Part shown: positions 27,669 through 38,050 of the stretch, one piece after another
Layout: each line of letters starts with the position of its first letter
How positions within the stretch are numbered: position 1 is the first letter of the stretch
DNA from: Paracidovorax oryzae ATCC 19882
Lineage (GTDB): Bacteria > Pseudomonadota > Gammaproteobacteria > Burkholderiales > Burkholderiaceae_C
DNA: 64,000 nucleotides
NCBI RefSeq assembly: GCF_000687165.1
Contig: NZ_JMKU01000005.1
Coordinates: 248,001 to 312,000 of the forward strand
Reading direction: 5' to 3'
Notes under the pieces: model-generated
What the model was told of the DNA's origin: nothing
Seen by the model: the letters and a program-made list of their open reading frames with translations, nothing else
Databases searched by the model: none
Program-made: the position numbers and the translations under genes

Positions 27669-28858
27669 AGCCAGGGCTGGTCGAGCAGGCGCGCCCCGAG
27701 CAGGCGCAGGGAGGCGTCGCGGGCCCAGCGCAGGGGCCCCCTGGCATGGAAGATCCTGCCGTTGCGCTCTGCCCTGGACTGCACGCGCGCGTTGCGCTGC
27801 CACCGTCCGGCCGCATAGCGCACCAGGCGGCCCGGCACATCGCCACCGCCACCGCCACCGGACAGGGCGAGCCCGAGCGCGGCGGCATCCTCGATCGCCA
27901 TTCCGGCGCCCTGGGCCAGATAGGGCCGCATCGGATGGGCGGCATCGCCCAGCAGGGCCACCCTGCCGCGCGCCATCTCGTGCGGTCCGGACAGCGGGGG
28001 CCGGTCGGACAGCGGCCAGAGGCGCCAGCCGCCACCCGCCTGCGGCACCGCGCGCACAAGATCCTGCAGCGCCGCGCAGGTGGGGCGCAGCGCCCCTTCC
28101 AGGTCCCCCGCGTTGCCGGCATGGTCCCAGTGGTCGAGGTCCTCCGGCGCCCGTCCATGGCGGATGGCAACGATGTTCATGAGTTCGCCGCGGCGCACCG
28201 GGTACTGGACCACATGCAGGCCCGGCCCCAGCCAGGCCGTGACCTGCGTGGTGCGCAGGCGCTCGGGCAACGCCTGCTGGGGCACCACCGTCCGGTAGGC
28301 CAGATGGCCGGATATCCGCGCGGTCTCCGCGCCCAGCAGCCGGGCGCGCGTGGCGCTGCGCAGTCCATCGGCGCCGACGAGGGCGGCCCCCTGCACCGGG
28401 TGTCCCGCCACCGTGCGCACCATGATTCCTGCGGCATGCTCCTCGTGGTCTGCGATGGTCTCGCCGAGATGGAGCTCGACGCCGGGCCGTCCGCGCACGG
28501 CCTCCAGCAGCAGGCCATGCAGGTCTGCGCGGTGGATGGCCACGTAGGGTGCGCCGTAGCGGGACGCGATGGCCGTGCCCAGCGGCATGGCCGCCAGCAC
28601 CCGGCCGTCCAGCGCGCTGCGCACCTGCAGCCTGTCGGGATACGCGGCAACGGCCTGCAAAGCGGCCTCGAGCCCCCACGCATGCAGCAGCCTCACCGCA
28701 TTCGGCCCGAGCTGCACGCCCGCGCCCACTTCGCTGAAAACGGGCGCTCGCTCGTACAGCTCCACGGACCAGCCCGCGCGCGAGCCCGCCAGGGCCGCGG
28801 ACAGGCCTCCGATGCCGCCGCCCGCGACCAGAAGCACGGTCTGTCGTGTGTGTTGCAT
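27614..28858 (-). CDS. FAD-dependent monooxygenase (salicylate hydroxylase-like)
   Basis: This 414-residue group A flavoprotein hydroxylase has an N-terminal GxGxxG fold (VAGGGIGGLSAALAGSRAGWSVELYER), the GADGLRSATR block that senses NADPH and FAD, and GRVALLGDAAHPMRPYLAQGAG binding the FAD ribityl. The closest recognisable type is salicylate 1-monooxygenase or 3-hydroxybenzoate 6-monooxygenase. It faces the kyn-MFS operon and may act on an aromatic acid, though this is inference. ATG 28858 begins just before the FAD motif. The 3' end overlaps the MFS gene. Confidence 0.85.
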   Translation of the reverse strand: MQHTRQTVLLVAGGGIGGLSAALAGSRAGWSVELYERAPVFSEVGAGVQLGPNAVRLLHAWGLEAALQAVAAYPDRLQVRSALDGRVLAAMPLGTAIASRYGAPYVAIHRADLHGLLLEAVRGRPGVELHLGETIADHEEHAAGIMVRTVAGHPVQGAALVGADGLRSATRARLLGAETARISGHLAYRTVVPQQALPERLRTTQVTAWLGPGLHVVQYPVRRGELMNIVAIRHGRAPEDLDHWDHAGNAGDLEGALRPTCAALQDLVRAVPQAGGGWRLWPLSDRPPLSGPHEMARGRVALLGDAAHPMRPYLAQGAGMAIEDAAALGLALSGGGGGGDVPGRLVRYAAGRWQRNARVQSRAERNGRIFHARGPLRWARDASLRLLGARLLDQPWLYRGEAAEAMGAGPGSSR

Positions 28859-28931
28859 GGGCCGATTGTGCGGGCTCCCCCGCACCCCGGGGTCGAGGCA
28901 GGTCAAAGCCAGGCCCTGCCGCGGCGTCGGA

Positions 28932-31484
28932 TCAGAGCGCCGGGCGCAGCGCCCGCTCCAGCACGGCAGCCGGCGCCGGCCGCCCGAAGAGGTGGCCCTG
29001 GAACGCCTTGCAGCCGTGGCGCTGCAGGAATTTCAGCTGGCCCGTGGTCTCCACCCCTTCTGCGACCACCTCCAGGTCGAGGCTTCGGGCCAGCGCGAGG
29101 ATGGTCCGCACGATGGCGGCGTCGTTGGGGTCGGTCAGCACGTCGCGCACGAAGCTCTGGTCGATCTTCAGCTGGTCCAGCGGCAGCCGCTTGAGGTAGG
29201 CGAGCGACGAGTAGCCCGTGCCGAAGTCGTCGATGGCGAAGCCCACCCCGTGCGCCCGCAGTTGCTCCATGCGTGCGATCACATCTTCCACGTCTGCCAT
29301 GAGCAGGCTTTCGGTGAGCTCGATCTTGAGCAGCCGCGGCTGCGCCCCGCTGCGGCGCAGCGTCTGCAGCAACTGGTCCACGAAGTCGGGCTGGCGGAAC
29401 TGGCGCACGCTCACGTTCACCGCGAGCACGAGCTGTGCCGTGGCGGCGTTCCGGCTCCATGCCACCAGTTGGGCACAGGCCCGCTCCAGGACCCACTGCC
29501 CCAGCGGGACGATCAGGCCGCCCTGCTCCGCCGCCGGGATGAATTCCCCGGGCATCACCAGACCGCGCTGCGGGTGGCGCCAGCGCACCAGCGCCTCCGC
29601 GCCCAGCATGCTGCCGTCGCCGTTGACCAGGGGCTGGTAGTGCAGCAGGAGTTCGTCCGATTCGAGGGCGTGCCGCAATTCCGACTCGAGTGCCGCGCGC
29701 GCGAGCACCGCCTGCAGCATCGAGGGATCGAAAAAGCGGATCGTGTTGCGCCCCGCGGCCTTGGCCTGGTACATGGCGAGATCGGCATGCTTGAGCAGGT
29801 CGTCCACGCCAGCCGCGTCCCCGGTGCCGCCGCCGAACAGCGCCAGCCCGATGCTGGGCGTGCTGTGGTGGTATCCCATCCCCCCGACCGCGTAGGGCCT
29901 GCCCAGCGCCGCCGTGATCCGGTTGGCCAGCACGGCCGCATCGGCGCGGGCCCGGTGCATGTCGCCCGGCAGGCCTTCCGCCAGCACCACGAACTCGTCG
30001 CCCCCAAACCGGCTCACCGTATCACCGGCACCGACGCAGGCGAGCAGGCGCTGCGCCGCCTGCACGAGCAGGCGGTCGCCCATGTCGTGCCCGAGCGTGT
30101 CGTTGAGGTCCTTGAAGTTGTCCAGATCGAGGAAGAGCAGCGCGCCGTGGCTGCGCTCTTGCGCCGCCGCGCCGATGGCGCGGTGCAGGCGGTCGGTGAG
30201 CAGGCGCCGGTTGGGCAGGCCGGTCAGCGGGTCGAAGAATGCCAGGCGTTCGATCTCCGCGTCCACGCGCTTGCGCTCGGTGATGTCCCGGCCGACACCG
30301 CGGTAGCCCAGGAAGGCGCCGTCCGCGCTGAAGACCGGGATCCCGCTCACGGACACCCAGTAAACGCGACCGTCGGCCGTGGTACGCCGCAGCTCCAGAT
30401 CCCGGAAGGGCTGGCGCGCGGCCAGGAGGCGCTGGTGCTCGATCCAGTCCTGCGCGGAGAGATTGGACGCGCCCAGCTCCCACCGCGTCCGGCCGACCAT
30501 CTCGTCCTCGGCAATGCCCAGGCCCTTGAGGCCCTGGTTGAAATGGACGAAACGGTGCTCGGCATCCTGCTCCCAATACCAGTCGGACGACAGGTCGCAC
30601 AGGCTTCGGAACCGCGCCTCGCTGAGACGCAGTTCCGACTGCAGGAGCATGTGCGGGGTCACGTCGGAAAAGGTGCGCAGCCACTCCCCGCCCGGCAGGG
30701 GCGCGGTGAAGACCTCGAGCATGCGGCCGTCGGGTGTCTTGCGCCAGTAGATGCCGGGGGGCGGAAGGACATCGCCGCTCTCCACGTACGGCCGCCCCCG
30801 CTCGTCCACCCGCTCGAAGCCCGGACCGAAATCGCCACGCCGGGCCTGCCACTCCTTGAGTTCAGCCAGGGTGGGGGCGGAATCGAGCAGGGTGCGCGGA
30901 AGGTCGAGTATCTCGGGCAGGCGGTCGTTGTAGAAGCGCACGCGGCGGTCCGCCCCCAGGATGAGCAGGCCGGATGCCATGTGGTCGAGCGCCGTGCGCA
31001 GCATTTCCGGCGGCGCGGCATGGCCGGGAGGGCCGGCCGCCCCGTCTCCCTCCGGCCGGGCCACCCCTTGCCGCATCCCGTCGATGCCGCCCCGCTCGCA
31101 GGCAGCCAGCAGGGCCGACAACCGCAGGGCCAGGTCGCGCATCGTGCCGTCACCCGGGCCCGAGCGCAGGACATAGTCTCCCGGACCGGCGCGCAGCGCC
31201 CTGGCCGCCAGGGCCTCCTGCTGGGGCTGTGCATCGAGATACAGCAGCAGCGGCAGTCGCCGGCCCGGCTGTACGGACCAGGTGGGCAACGTCACCGCGT
31301 GCGGTGGCGGCACCAGCACCACGGCGTCGAACCCGGCGCCCGGACCGGGGCCGTCGCGCATCGACATCCAGGACATCGGGAACACGTCCCACGCATGCCC
31401 CCAGTGCCCGCCCTCCGATGCCAGGGACGCTGCTGCCGCGGAACTCTCGCCGTCCGCGGCGGAATCGATCCACCCGATGCGCAT
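28932..31484 (-). CDS. PAS-PAS-GGDEF-EAL cyclic-di-GMP protein without a recognisable I-site
   Basis: This 850-residue cytoplasmic protein has an unassigned N-terminus (about 1-165) and two PAS-type modules (from about 170 and from about 290, the latter ending GRDITERKR). GGDEF and EAL domains follow. The cyclase motif RFGGDEF and the phosphodiesterase residues (EALVRW, VNVS, LTES, DDFGTGYSSL, KIDQSF, AEGVE) are intact, so both activities are possible. The inhibitory RxxD position before GGDEF reads GAGD, so product inhibition is probably lost. It starts 2 nt after the stop of a larger paralogue, forming one operon. Confidence 0.9.
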   Translation of the reverse strand: MRIGWIDSAADGESSAAAASLASEGGHWGHAWDVFPMSWMSMRDGPGPGAGFDAVVLVPPPHAVTLPTWSVQPGRRLPLLLYLDAQPQQEALAARALRAGPGDYVLRSGPGDGTMRDLALRLSALLAACERGGIDGMRQGVARPEGDGAAGPPGHAAPPEMLRTALDHMASGLLILGADRRVRFYNDRLPEILDLPRTLLDSAPTLAELKEWQARRGDFGPGFERVDERGRPYVESGDVLPPPGIYWRKTPDGRMLEVFTAPLPGGEWLRTFSDVTPHMLLQSELRLSEARFRSLCDLSSDWYWEQDAEHRFVHFNQGLKGLGIAEDEMVGRTRWELGASNLSAQDWIEHQRLLAARQPFRDLELRRTTADGRVYWVSVSGIPVFSADGAFLGYRGVGRDITERKRVDAEIERLAFFDPLTGLPNRRLLTDRLHRAIGAAAQERSHGALLFLDLDNFKDLNDTLGHDMGDRLLVQAAQRLLACVGAGDTVSRFGGDEFVVLAEGLPGDMHRARADAAVLANRITAALGRPYAVGGMGYHHSTPSIGLALFGGGTGDAAGVDDLLKHADLAMYQAKAAGRNTIRFFDPSMLQAVLARAALESELRHALESDELLLHYQPLVNGDGSMLGAEALVRWRHPQRGLVMPGEFIPAAEQGGLIVPLGQWVLERACAQLVAWSRNAATAQLVLAVNVSVRQFRQPDFVDQLLQTLRRSGAQPRLLKIELTESLLMADVEDVIARMEQLRAHGVGFAIDDFGTGYSSLAYLKRLPLDQLKIDQSFVRDVLTDPNDAAIVRTILALARSLDLEVVAEGVETTGQLKFLQRHGCKAFQGHLFGRPAPAAVLERALRPAL

Positions 31485-31486
31485 GT

Positions 31487-34400
31487 TCAGAGCACCGCGC
31501 CGGCGGTTCCGCGGGCCGCGGCAGGCTCTGCTGGAACGGGAAGGTCGTGCTCGCGCTCGAAGGTCTCCATCGGCACCGGCCGTCCGAACAGGTAGCCCTG
31601 GAAGCCTTCGCATCCGTGCAGCTTGAGGAAGCTCAGCTGGCCTGCGGTTTCCACGCCTTCTGCCACGACTTGCAGGTCGAGGCTCTTGGCCAGCGCCAGG
31701 ATGGTGCGGACGATGGCGGCATCGTTGGGGTCGGTGAGCACGTCGCGCACGAAGCTCTGGTCGATCTTCACCAGGTCCAGGGGCAGGCGCTTGAGGTAGC
31801 TCAGCGACGAATACCCGGTACCGAAATCGTCCAGCGCGAACCCCACGCCGACCCGCTTGAGCTGCGCCATGCGGCCGATCGTGTCTTCCACGTCGCCCAG
31901 CAGCAGGCTTTCGGTGAGTTCGAGCTTGAGCCGCTGCGGATTGGCCCCGGTGGCCGCGAGCGTGCCCAGCACCTCCGCCACGAAATCGGGCTGGCGGAAC
32001 TGCCGCGCGCTCACGTTCACCGCGATGGTGAAGGCGGCCGTGGCGGGATGGGCAGCCCAGCGCACGAGCTGCTCGCACGCGGTCTGCAGCACCTGCCGGC
32101 CCAGCGGGAGGATGAGGCCGGTCTCCTCGGCGAGCGGGATGAAGTCGGCCGGGCTCACCAGGCCCTTCACGGGATGCCGCCAGCGCACCAGCGCTTCCGC
32201 GCCGCACAGGCGCGTGCTGCCGTCCACGATGGGCTGAAGGTGCACGGTGAGCTCGTGCCGCGCGATGCCCTGGCGAAGATCCGACTCCAGCTGCGAGCGC
32301 GCCGTCACCTGGGCCTGCATGTCCGGATCGAAGAACCGCTGGGTGTTCCGGCCGGCCGCCTTGGCCTGGTACATGGCGAGATCGGCGCGCTTGAGCAGCT
32401 CGTCCACGCTGCGCCGCTGGTCGCCGAAGAGGGTGATGCCGATGCTGGGCGTGCTGTAGTGCTGCTGCGCCCCCATCTCGAAAGGCCGGTTGAGCTGGGC
32501 CAGCAGCTTCTCCGCCACCTGTTCCGCCTGCAGCGCCGCCTGCGCGGTGTCGGCATCCAGGCCTTCGAGCATGACCACGAATTCGTCGCCCCCGAAACGG
32601 GCCACGGTATCGGAGGTGCGCACGCACTCCTGCAGCCGCTGTGCCACCTGCACGAGCAGGCGGTCACCCATGTCGTGGCCGAGGGTGTCGTTGAGGTCCT
32701 TGAAGTTGTCCAGGTCGATGAAAAGCAGCGCGCCCAGCTTCTCGTTGCGCTGGCAGGCGGCACCGGCCCGCTGCAGGCGGTCCAGCAGCAGGCGCCGGTT
32801 CGGCAGCCCGGTCAGGGCGTCGAAGAAGGCCAGCAGCTCGATCTGCTGCTCGGCCTTCTTGCGGTCGGTGATGTCGCGGCTCACGCTGAGCAATCCCGTG
32901 ACATGACCGTGCATGTCGCGGATCGGGGTCTTGATGGTCTCGAAGTAGCCGGCATAGCCGTCTTCGGCGAAGGTGAGCGTTTCCTCGTACACCACGGGCT
33001 GCCAGGCGGCCATCGCCCGCTCGTCGAGCTGGCGCACGCGGGCGGCTTCGATGGGGGTCATCAGTTCCTCGTCGCCCAGGCCGACGATGTCGCGCTCGCG
33101 CCGTCCCAGGTAGCGCTCGAAGACCGGGTTGCAGGACAGGTAGCGCCCGGACGCATCCTTGAGGAACACCACGTCCGGGATGGCGTTGACGAGGCTCGCG
33201 AGCCGGGAGCGCTGCTGGCTGAGTTCCAGCGCCAGGTGCTTCTGCTCCGTCACATCGACGGCGAACACCATGATCGCCACGACCCGCCCGTCCGGCCCGG
33301 TCTCGGGAATGATGGTGGTGTGGAAGAACTCCGGGCCTTCTCCCCTGAAGGGCGAACGGTAGTCGAACACCACCGGCCGCCCCTGCAGGGCCTGCAGCAT
33401 ATGCGGGTGCAGGGACTGCACGAGTTCCGCGGACAGGACTTCGGAAGCACGCCGCCCCTCCAGCTCCTGCGGCGTGCGCCGCAGCCACTGGGCCTGCGAC
33501 GGGTTCACGTAGAGGATGCGCAGGTCGCGGTCGAGCCGGGAGATGCCCCCCGGCATGCGGCCCAGCAGGCTGGCGAGCTGGATTTCGTGCGCCCGGCTCA
33601 GATCCTGCGCCTCCCGCTGCTCCGTCACATCGGTGAGGACGCCGTCCCAGATGACCCGGCCGCTGCCACCCGTCAGCAGCCGTGGCGAGGAACTCAGCCG
33701 TATCCACCGCGGCGCACCGTCCATGCGCCGCATACGCACCACCGACTCCCCCACGCCCATCGTGCGGTAGGAGACTTCATCCGCCGCGGCCTGGGCCGCC
33801 CGGTCTTCGGGATCGATGCGGTCGAACAGGCGCTGCGCATCCTCCATGACGTCGGCGGCGCTCACCCCCACGAGCCGCTCCAGCGCTTCGCCCATGTGGA
33901 CGAACCGGCGACGGCCGTCAGGCTCGCGGACCATCTGGTAGAGCACGCTGTCGGGCAGGTTGCGACCGAGCAGCTGCAGGCGCGACTCGCTTTCGCGCAG
34001 GCGGGACTCCGCCTCCCGCAGCCGGGCATAGGGCATGCGGACACCGGCGATGAACACCGCCTGGAACAGCAGGGCGTAGCCCACCACGTGCAGGGCGTGC
34101 GCCAGCATCCGGGCCCAATGGAACCGGTCCGGCGGCAGCGACATCAGAAACTGCGCCGCCGCCATCGCCACCGCGGCAGCGGCCATGGTGCGGCGCCGGC
34201 CGTGGCGCGGCGCCGCCGCGTCCGCGCGGCGCTGGCGCATGCCGTAGAACAGGCAGGCGGACAGGACCATGACCGCGCCGGACACCAGCGCGGCGACACG
34301 CATCGGCGCATGGCCCGAAGCGACCAGCCAGTCGCGGGGGCCGTCCATCGTGGCCGTCCAGACGATCACCAGGGACAGCAGGGCCGACACCAGGGCCCAG

Positions 34401-34849
34401 GCCATGCCGGGACCTGCGGCCGAAGCGCGCACCGCGAACAGGAGCAGCGTCACCGACTCCACGCCGTGCCCCCAGAGGGAGAAATAGTGCGAAACCGCCA
34501 CCTGCGCGTCCTGGCCCATCCCGAGCGGCTGGTGCGACAGGACCCCGTGGAAGAAATTGCAGACGGCAGCAGTCGCCAGGCCCACCACCAGGACGTTGGC
34601 GCGGCCCTGCGCGCTCTCGTCCAGCATGTGCAGAGACACCGAAACGGCCAGCACGCCGATCAGCACCGCCACCATGTCCAGGAACTGCTCGACGCCATGG
34701 GGGCCGTCCAGCCCCGTGCCCAGCAGTTGCATGACGGGGGAGAACATCGCCGCCATGCCGGCCACCACCAGCACGGCGGTGACCGCCGGGCTTTCGGAAA
34801 ACAGGGTGCGGCGGAAGGAGCCGGCAGGGGGCGGGCGGAACAGGCGCAT
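31487..34849 (-). CDS. Membrane-sensor PAS-GGDEF-EAL cyclic-di-GMP protein
   Basis: This 1120-residue protein begins with about eight hydrophobic helices (residues 20-275) of MASE type. Three PAS modules follow (each ending in a DVTEQ or DITDRKK segment), then GGDEF and EAL. RFGGDEF is preceded by RTSD, a complete I-site. The EAL signature residues (EALVRW, NVS, LTES, DDFGTGYSSL, KIDQSF, AEGVE) are all present. The last 430 residues resemble those of the downstream gene closely, indicating tandem duplication with different sensors. ATG 34849 is used. The ligand of the membrane sensor is unknown. Confidence 0.92.
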   Translation of the reverse strand: MRLFRPPPAGSFRRTLFSESPAVTAVLVVAGMAAMFSPVMQLLGTGLDGPHGVEQFLDMVAVLIGVLAVSVSLHMLDESAQGRANVLVVGLATAAVCNFFHGVLSHQPLGMGQDAQVAVSHYFSLWGHGVESVTLLLFAVRASAAGPGMAWALVSALLSLVIVWTATMDGPRDWLVASGHAPMRVAALVSGAVMVLSACLFYGMRQRRADAAAPRHGRRRTMAAAAVAMAAAQFLMSLPPDRFHWARMLAHALHVVGYALLFQAVFIAGVRMPYARLREAESRLRESESRLQLLGRNLPDSVLYQMVREPDGRRRFVHMGEALERLVGVSAADVMEDAQRLFDRIDPEDRAAQAAADEVSYRTMGVGESVVRMRRMDGAPRWIRLSSSPRLLTGGSGRVIWDGVLTDVTEQREAQDLSRAHEIQLASLLGRMPGGISRLDRDLRILYVNPSQAQWLRRTPQELEGRRASEVLSAELVQSLHPHMLQALQGRPVVFDYRSPFRGEGPEFFHTTIIPETGPDGRVVAIMVFAVDVTEQKHLALELSQQRSRLASLVNAIPDVVFLKDASGRYLSCNPVFERYLGRRERDIVGLGDEELMTPIEAARVRQLDERAMAAWQPVVYEETLTFAEDGYAGYFETIKTPIRDMHGHVTGLLSVSRDITDRKKAEQQIELLAFFDALTGLPNRRLLLDRLQRAGAACQRNEKLGALLFIDLDNFKDLNDTLGHDMGDRLLVQVAQRLQECVRTSDTVARFGGDEFVVMLEGLDADTAQAALQAEQVAEKLLAQLNRPFEMGAQQHYSTPSIGITLFGDQRRSVDELLKRADLAMYQAKAAGRNTQRFFDPDMQAQVTARSQLESDLRQGIARHELTVHLQPIVDGSTRLCGAEALVRWRHPVKGLVSPADFIPLAEETGLILPLGRQVLQTACEQLVRWAAHPATAAFTIAVNVSARQFRQPDFVAEVLGTLAATGANPQRLKLELTESLLLGDVEDTIGRMAQLKRVGVGFALDDFGTGYSSLSYLKRLPLDLVKIDQSFVRDVLTDPNDAAIVRTILALAKSLDLQVVAEGVETAGQLSFLKLHGCEGFQGYLFGRPVPMETFEREHDLPVPAEPAAARGTAGAVL

Positions 34850-34871
34850 GGAAAGGGTCGATGTGGCCGGC

Positions 34872-34909
34872 TGTGACGGATTTATTTATGCCTCGAACAT
34901 ATCGTCACA
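34872..34909. promoter_or_regulatory. Inverted repeat and A/T-rich promoter region of the GGDEF-EAL operon
   Basis: TGTGACG (34872-34878) and CGTCACA (34903-34909) form a perfect inverted repeat around an A/T-rich 24-bp centre. On the minus strand TTGTGA could serve as -35 with a TAAATA-like -10 at 16 nt. This is the only candidate control element in the gap upstream of the operon. Confidence 0.35.
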
Positions 34910-34966
34910 AGTGTATCGATCCCGCCGGGCTGCTGGCTGCCGCCGGTCCGCCCGGCAGCGCGCTTG

Positions 34967-37858
34967 TCAGGCGGTCAGCAACTGGCGCAGCACATAGGGC
35001 AGGATACCCCCGGCCCGGTAGTAGTCCACCTCGATGGGCGTATCGATGCGCAGCGTCACCGTCACCTCCTGCCGGGAGCCGTCGGCACGGCGGATCACGA
35101 GCCGCGCATCGCTCTGCGGCGTGAGCGCCGGATCCGGCACTACGTCGATGGTCTCGTCGCCCTGCAACCCAAGGGACTCCCAGGAGTCCGAGCCCCGGAA
35201 CTGCAGCGGCAGCACGCCCATGCCCACGAGGTTGGAGCGGTGGATGCGCTCGAAGCTGCGCGCGACCACCGCCTTGATGCCCAGCAGCTGCGTACCCTTG
35301 GCGGCCCAGTCGCGGCTGGAGCCGGTGCCGTACTCCTCGCCGGCGAAGATCACGGTGGGCGTGTCCTGCGCCATGTACTGCATCGCCGCGTCGAAGATGA
35401 ACATCTTCGCGCCCTGGTGGGAGCCCTCGTTCTGGAAGATGGTCAGCCCGCCCTCTTCCCGCGATCCGTCCTCCTTCGGCGGGATCATGAGGTTCTTGAT
35501 GCGCACATTGGCGAACGTGCCGCGCATCATCACGTCATGGTTGCCGCGGCGCGCGCCGTAGCTGTTGAAGTCCTGCTTCATCACGCCGTGCTGCAGCAGC
35601 CACTGGCCGGCGGGCGAGGTTTCCTTGATCGATCCCGCGGGCGAGATGTGGTCGGTGGTGATCGAGTCGCCGAACAGCGCCATGATGCGCGCGCCCCGCA
35701 CCGCGGCGTTGCCGCTCTCCGCCGCCTCCAGCGCGAAGTTCGTGAAGAACGGCGGCTCGGCGATGTAGGTGCTGGCAGGCCAGTTGTAGGTGTCGCCCGA
35801 TACGCCCTGGATCTTGCCCCAGAGCGCCCCCGGATCGGTCTTCACCTTGCCGTAGTTCTCGCGGAACGCCTTGCCATTCATCGCATGCTTCATGAGCTGG
35901 TGCACCTCGTCGCTGCCGGGCCAGATATCGCCCAGGTACACGTCGCGCCCGCCGCGCCCCTTGCCCACCGGCTCGGTCATCAGGTCGCGCAACACCGTGC
36001 CGGCGATGGCATAGGCCACCACCAGGGGCGGGCTCGCGAGGAAGTTGGCCTTGATGTTGGGATGGATGCGCGCCTCGAAATTGCGGTTGCCCGAGAGCAC
36101 GGCGGCGCAGACGAGGTCGCTGCCCGTGATGGCATCGTTGATCTCGGGCGCGAGGTCGCCCGCGTTGCCGATGCAGGTCGTGCAGCCGTAGCCCGCCACG
36201 GCGAAGCCCAGCTTCTCGAGGTAGGGCAGCAGGCCGGTTTCGCTCAGGTACTGCGTGACGATGCGCGAGCCGGGGGCCAGCGAGGTCTTGATGTGCGGCT
36301 GGACCTTCAGGCCCGCCTCCACCGCCTTCTTCGCCAGCAGGCCCGCCGCGAGCAGCACGCTCGGGTTGGAGGTGTTGGTGCAGCTCGTGATGGCCGCGAT
36401 CAGCACGTCGCCGTTGCCGATCGTCGGGTCGGACCCCTTGGCCGGCAGGCGGATGGAGGGGTCGGCGTGCTTGACCGCGAGCCGGGGCTTGTTGTGCTCC
36501 ATTTCCACGAGGAAGCGCGGCCCGCCAGCGGGTGCGTCCTTCTCGGCGGGTACGTCCTCGCACACATCCTCCTCGCCGCGGTGGATGTGGTGGCGCGTGT
36601 GCAGCAACTCCGCAGGCCGGTTGAAGCCGCTCTCCGCGGCCGGGCGGGAGAACAGCGTGGTGAACTGCTCCTTCACCTTGCCCAGCTCGATGCGGTCCTG
36701 TGGCCGCTTCGGGCCGGCCAGGCTGGGGGTGACGTCGCCCAGGTCCAGGCGCACCACCTGCGAATAATCGATCTCTCCGGCCTGCGGCACGCCGAACAGG
36801 CCCTGGGCGCGGAAATACGCCTCGAAGGCCTCGATCTCGGCCTTGGTGCGGCCCGTGCCCTTGAAGTAGTCGATAGTCTTCTCGTCCACCGGGAAGAAGC
36901 CCATGGTGGCACCGTACTCGGGTGCCATGTTGCCGATGGTCGCCCGGTCCGGCAGCGCCAGGGTGCGCGTGCCCTCGCCGAAGAACTCCACGAACTTGCC
37001 CACCACCTTGTGGCGGCGCAGGATCTCGGTCACCGTCAGCACGAGGTCGGTGGCCGTCACGCCCTCGCGCAGCTGGCCCGTCAGCTCGAAGCCCACCACG
37101 TCGGGCGTGAGGAAGTACACCGGCTGCCCGAGCATCGCCGCCTCGGCCTCGATGCCGCCCACGCCCCAGGCGACCACGCCGATGCCGTTGATCATGGTCG
37201 TGTGGCTGTCCGTGCCGACCAGCGTGTCGGGGTAGTGGACGCCATCGGCGCGCCGGTGCACGCCGCGCGCGAGGTATTCCAGGTTCACCTGGTGGACGAT
37301 GCCGAAGCCCGGAGGCACCACGCCGAAGGTGTCGAACGCCTGCATGCCCCACTTCATGAATTCATAGCGCTCGCGGTTGCGCTGGAATTCGAGCTTCATG
37401 TTCAGGTCCAGGGCCTTCTTCGTGCCGTAGTAATCGACCATGATGGAATGGTCCACCACGAGATCGACCGGAACCAGCGGCTCGATCTTCTTGGGCTTCC
37501 TGCCCAGGCGCTGCGCCACGCTGCGCATCGCGGCCAGGTCGGCCAGCAGGGGCACGCCGGTGAAATCCTGCAGCACCACGCGCGACACGATGAAGGGAAT
37601 CTCGTCCTTGCGGTCGGCGACGGGCTGCCAGTTCGCGAGCTGCTCCACATGCTCGGGCGTCACCTTCAGGCCATCGCAATTGCGGAGGACGGACTCCAGG
37701 ACGATACGAATGGACACCGGCAGGCGCTTGACGGACGGGTACTTCCGCGCCAGGGCGGGAAGGGAATAGAACTGGCCGCTTTTACCCGACCCGGTCGTGA
37801 ATGTCTGCAAGGTGGATGCGAAAGCGTGGCGCGGAACCACGGGGGACTTCGAGGCCAT
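34967..37858 (-). CDS. acnA: Aconitate hydratase AcnA
   Basis: AcnA isomerises citrate to isocitrate in the TCA cycle through a [4Fe-4S] cluster. The 963-residue protein is of the IRP1/AcnA type. Cluster cysteines lie in [13 protein letters not shown] and in [12 protein letters not shown]. Other landmarks are [26 protein letters not shown] near the N-terminal third, [15 protein letters not shown], and the C-terminal swivel domain with [18 protein letters not shown]. The start ATG 37858 follows a good AAAGGAG ribosome site. E. coli AcnA is of similar length. Confidence 0.97.
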   Translation of the reverse strand: MASKSPVVPRHAFASTLQTFTTGSGKSGQFYSLPALARKYPSVKRLPVSIRIVLESVLRNCDGLKVTPEHVEQLANWQPVADRKDEIPFIVSRVVLQDFTGVPLLADLAAMRSVAQRLGRKPKKIEPLVPVDLVVDHSIMVDYYGTKKALDLNMKLEFQRNRERYEFMKWGMQAFDTFGVVPPGFGIVHQVNLEYLARGVHRRADGVHYPDTLVGTDSHTTMINGIGVVAWGVGGIEAEAAMLGQPVYFLTPDVVGFELTGQLREGVTATDLVLTVTEILRRHKVVGKFVEFFGEGTRTLALPDRATIGNMAPEYGATMGFFPVDEKTIDYFKGTGRTKAEIEAFEAYFRAQGLFGVPQAGEIDYSQVVRLDLGDVTPSLAGPKRPQDRIELGKVKEQFTTLFSRPAAESGFNRPAELLHTRHHIHRGEEDVCEDVPAEKDAPAGGPRFLVEMEHNKPRLAVKHADPSIRLPAKGSDPTIGNGDVLIAAITSCTNTSNPSVLLAAGLLAKKAVEAGLKVQPHIKTSLAPGSRIVTQYLSETGLLPYLEKLGFAVAGYGCTTCIGNAGDLAPEINDAITGSDLVCAAVLSGNRNFEARIHPNIKANFLASPPLVVAYAIAGTVLRDLMTEPVGKGRGGRDVYLGDIWPGSDEVHQLMKHAMNGKAFRENYGKVKTDPGALWGKIQGVSGDTYNWPASTYIAEPPFFTNFALEAAESGNAAVRGARIMALFGDSITTDHISPAGSIKETSPAGQWLLQHGVMKQDFNSYGARRGNHDVMMRGTFANVRIKNLMIPPKEDGSREEGGLTIFQNEGSHQGAKMFIFDAAMQYMAQDTPTVIFAGEEYGTGSSRDWAAKGTQLLGIKAVVARSFERIHRSNLVGMGVLPLQFRGSDSWESLGLQGDETIDVVPDPALTPQSDARLVIRRADGSRQEVTVTLRIDTPIEVDYYRAGGILPYVLRQLLTA

Positions 37859-38050
37859 GTAGCACTACTCCTTTAATGGGGCGACGCTCCCATTTTGGCA
37901 GTCCGGGATTTCGATGCAAATGTAGGGCGAAGGACCCGGCCCCACAGAGCTGGCCGGCAACCTTCGAAGAAGCGGGCACGCCGCCGGGAATGCGGTTGCG
38001 GCTGCCCCTGCGGAATCATCCGCAGGCATGGAAAGCGCCAAACTCCTGCA

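Noticed and set aside
30974-34876. 1300-codon open frame on the + strand
   Set aside because: It is the antisense shadow of the two GGDEF-EAL genes, whose domain motifs are intact. The translation is His/Gln/Arg-rich without any family.
34964-37876. 970-codon open frame on the + strand
   Set aside because: Antisense shadow of acnA. It has no plausible domain.
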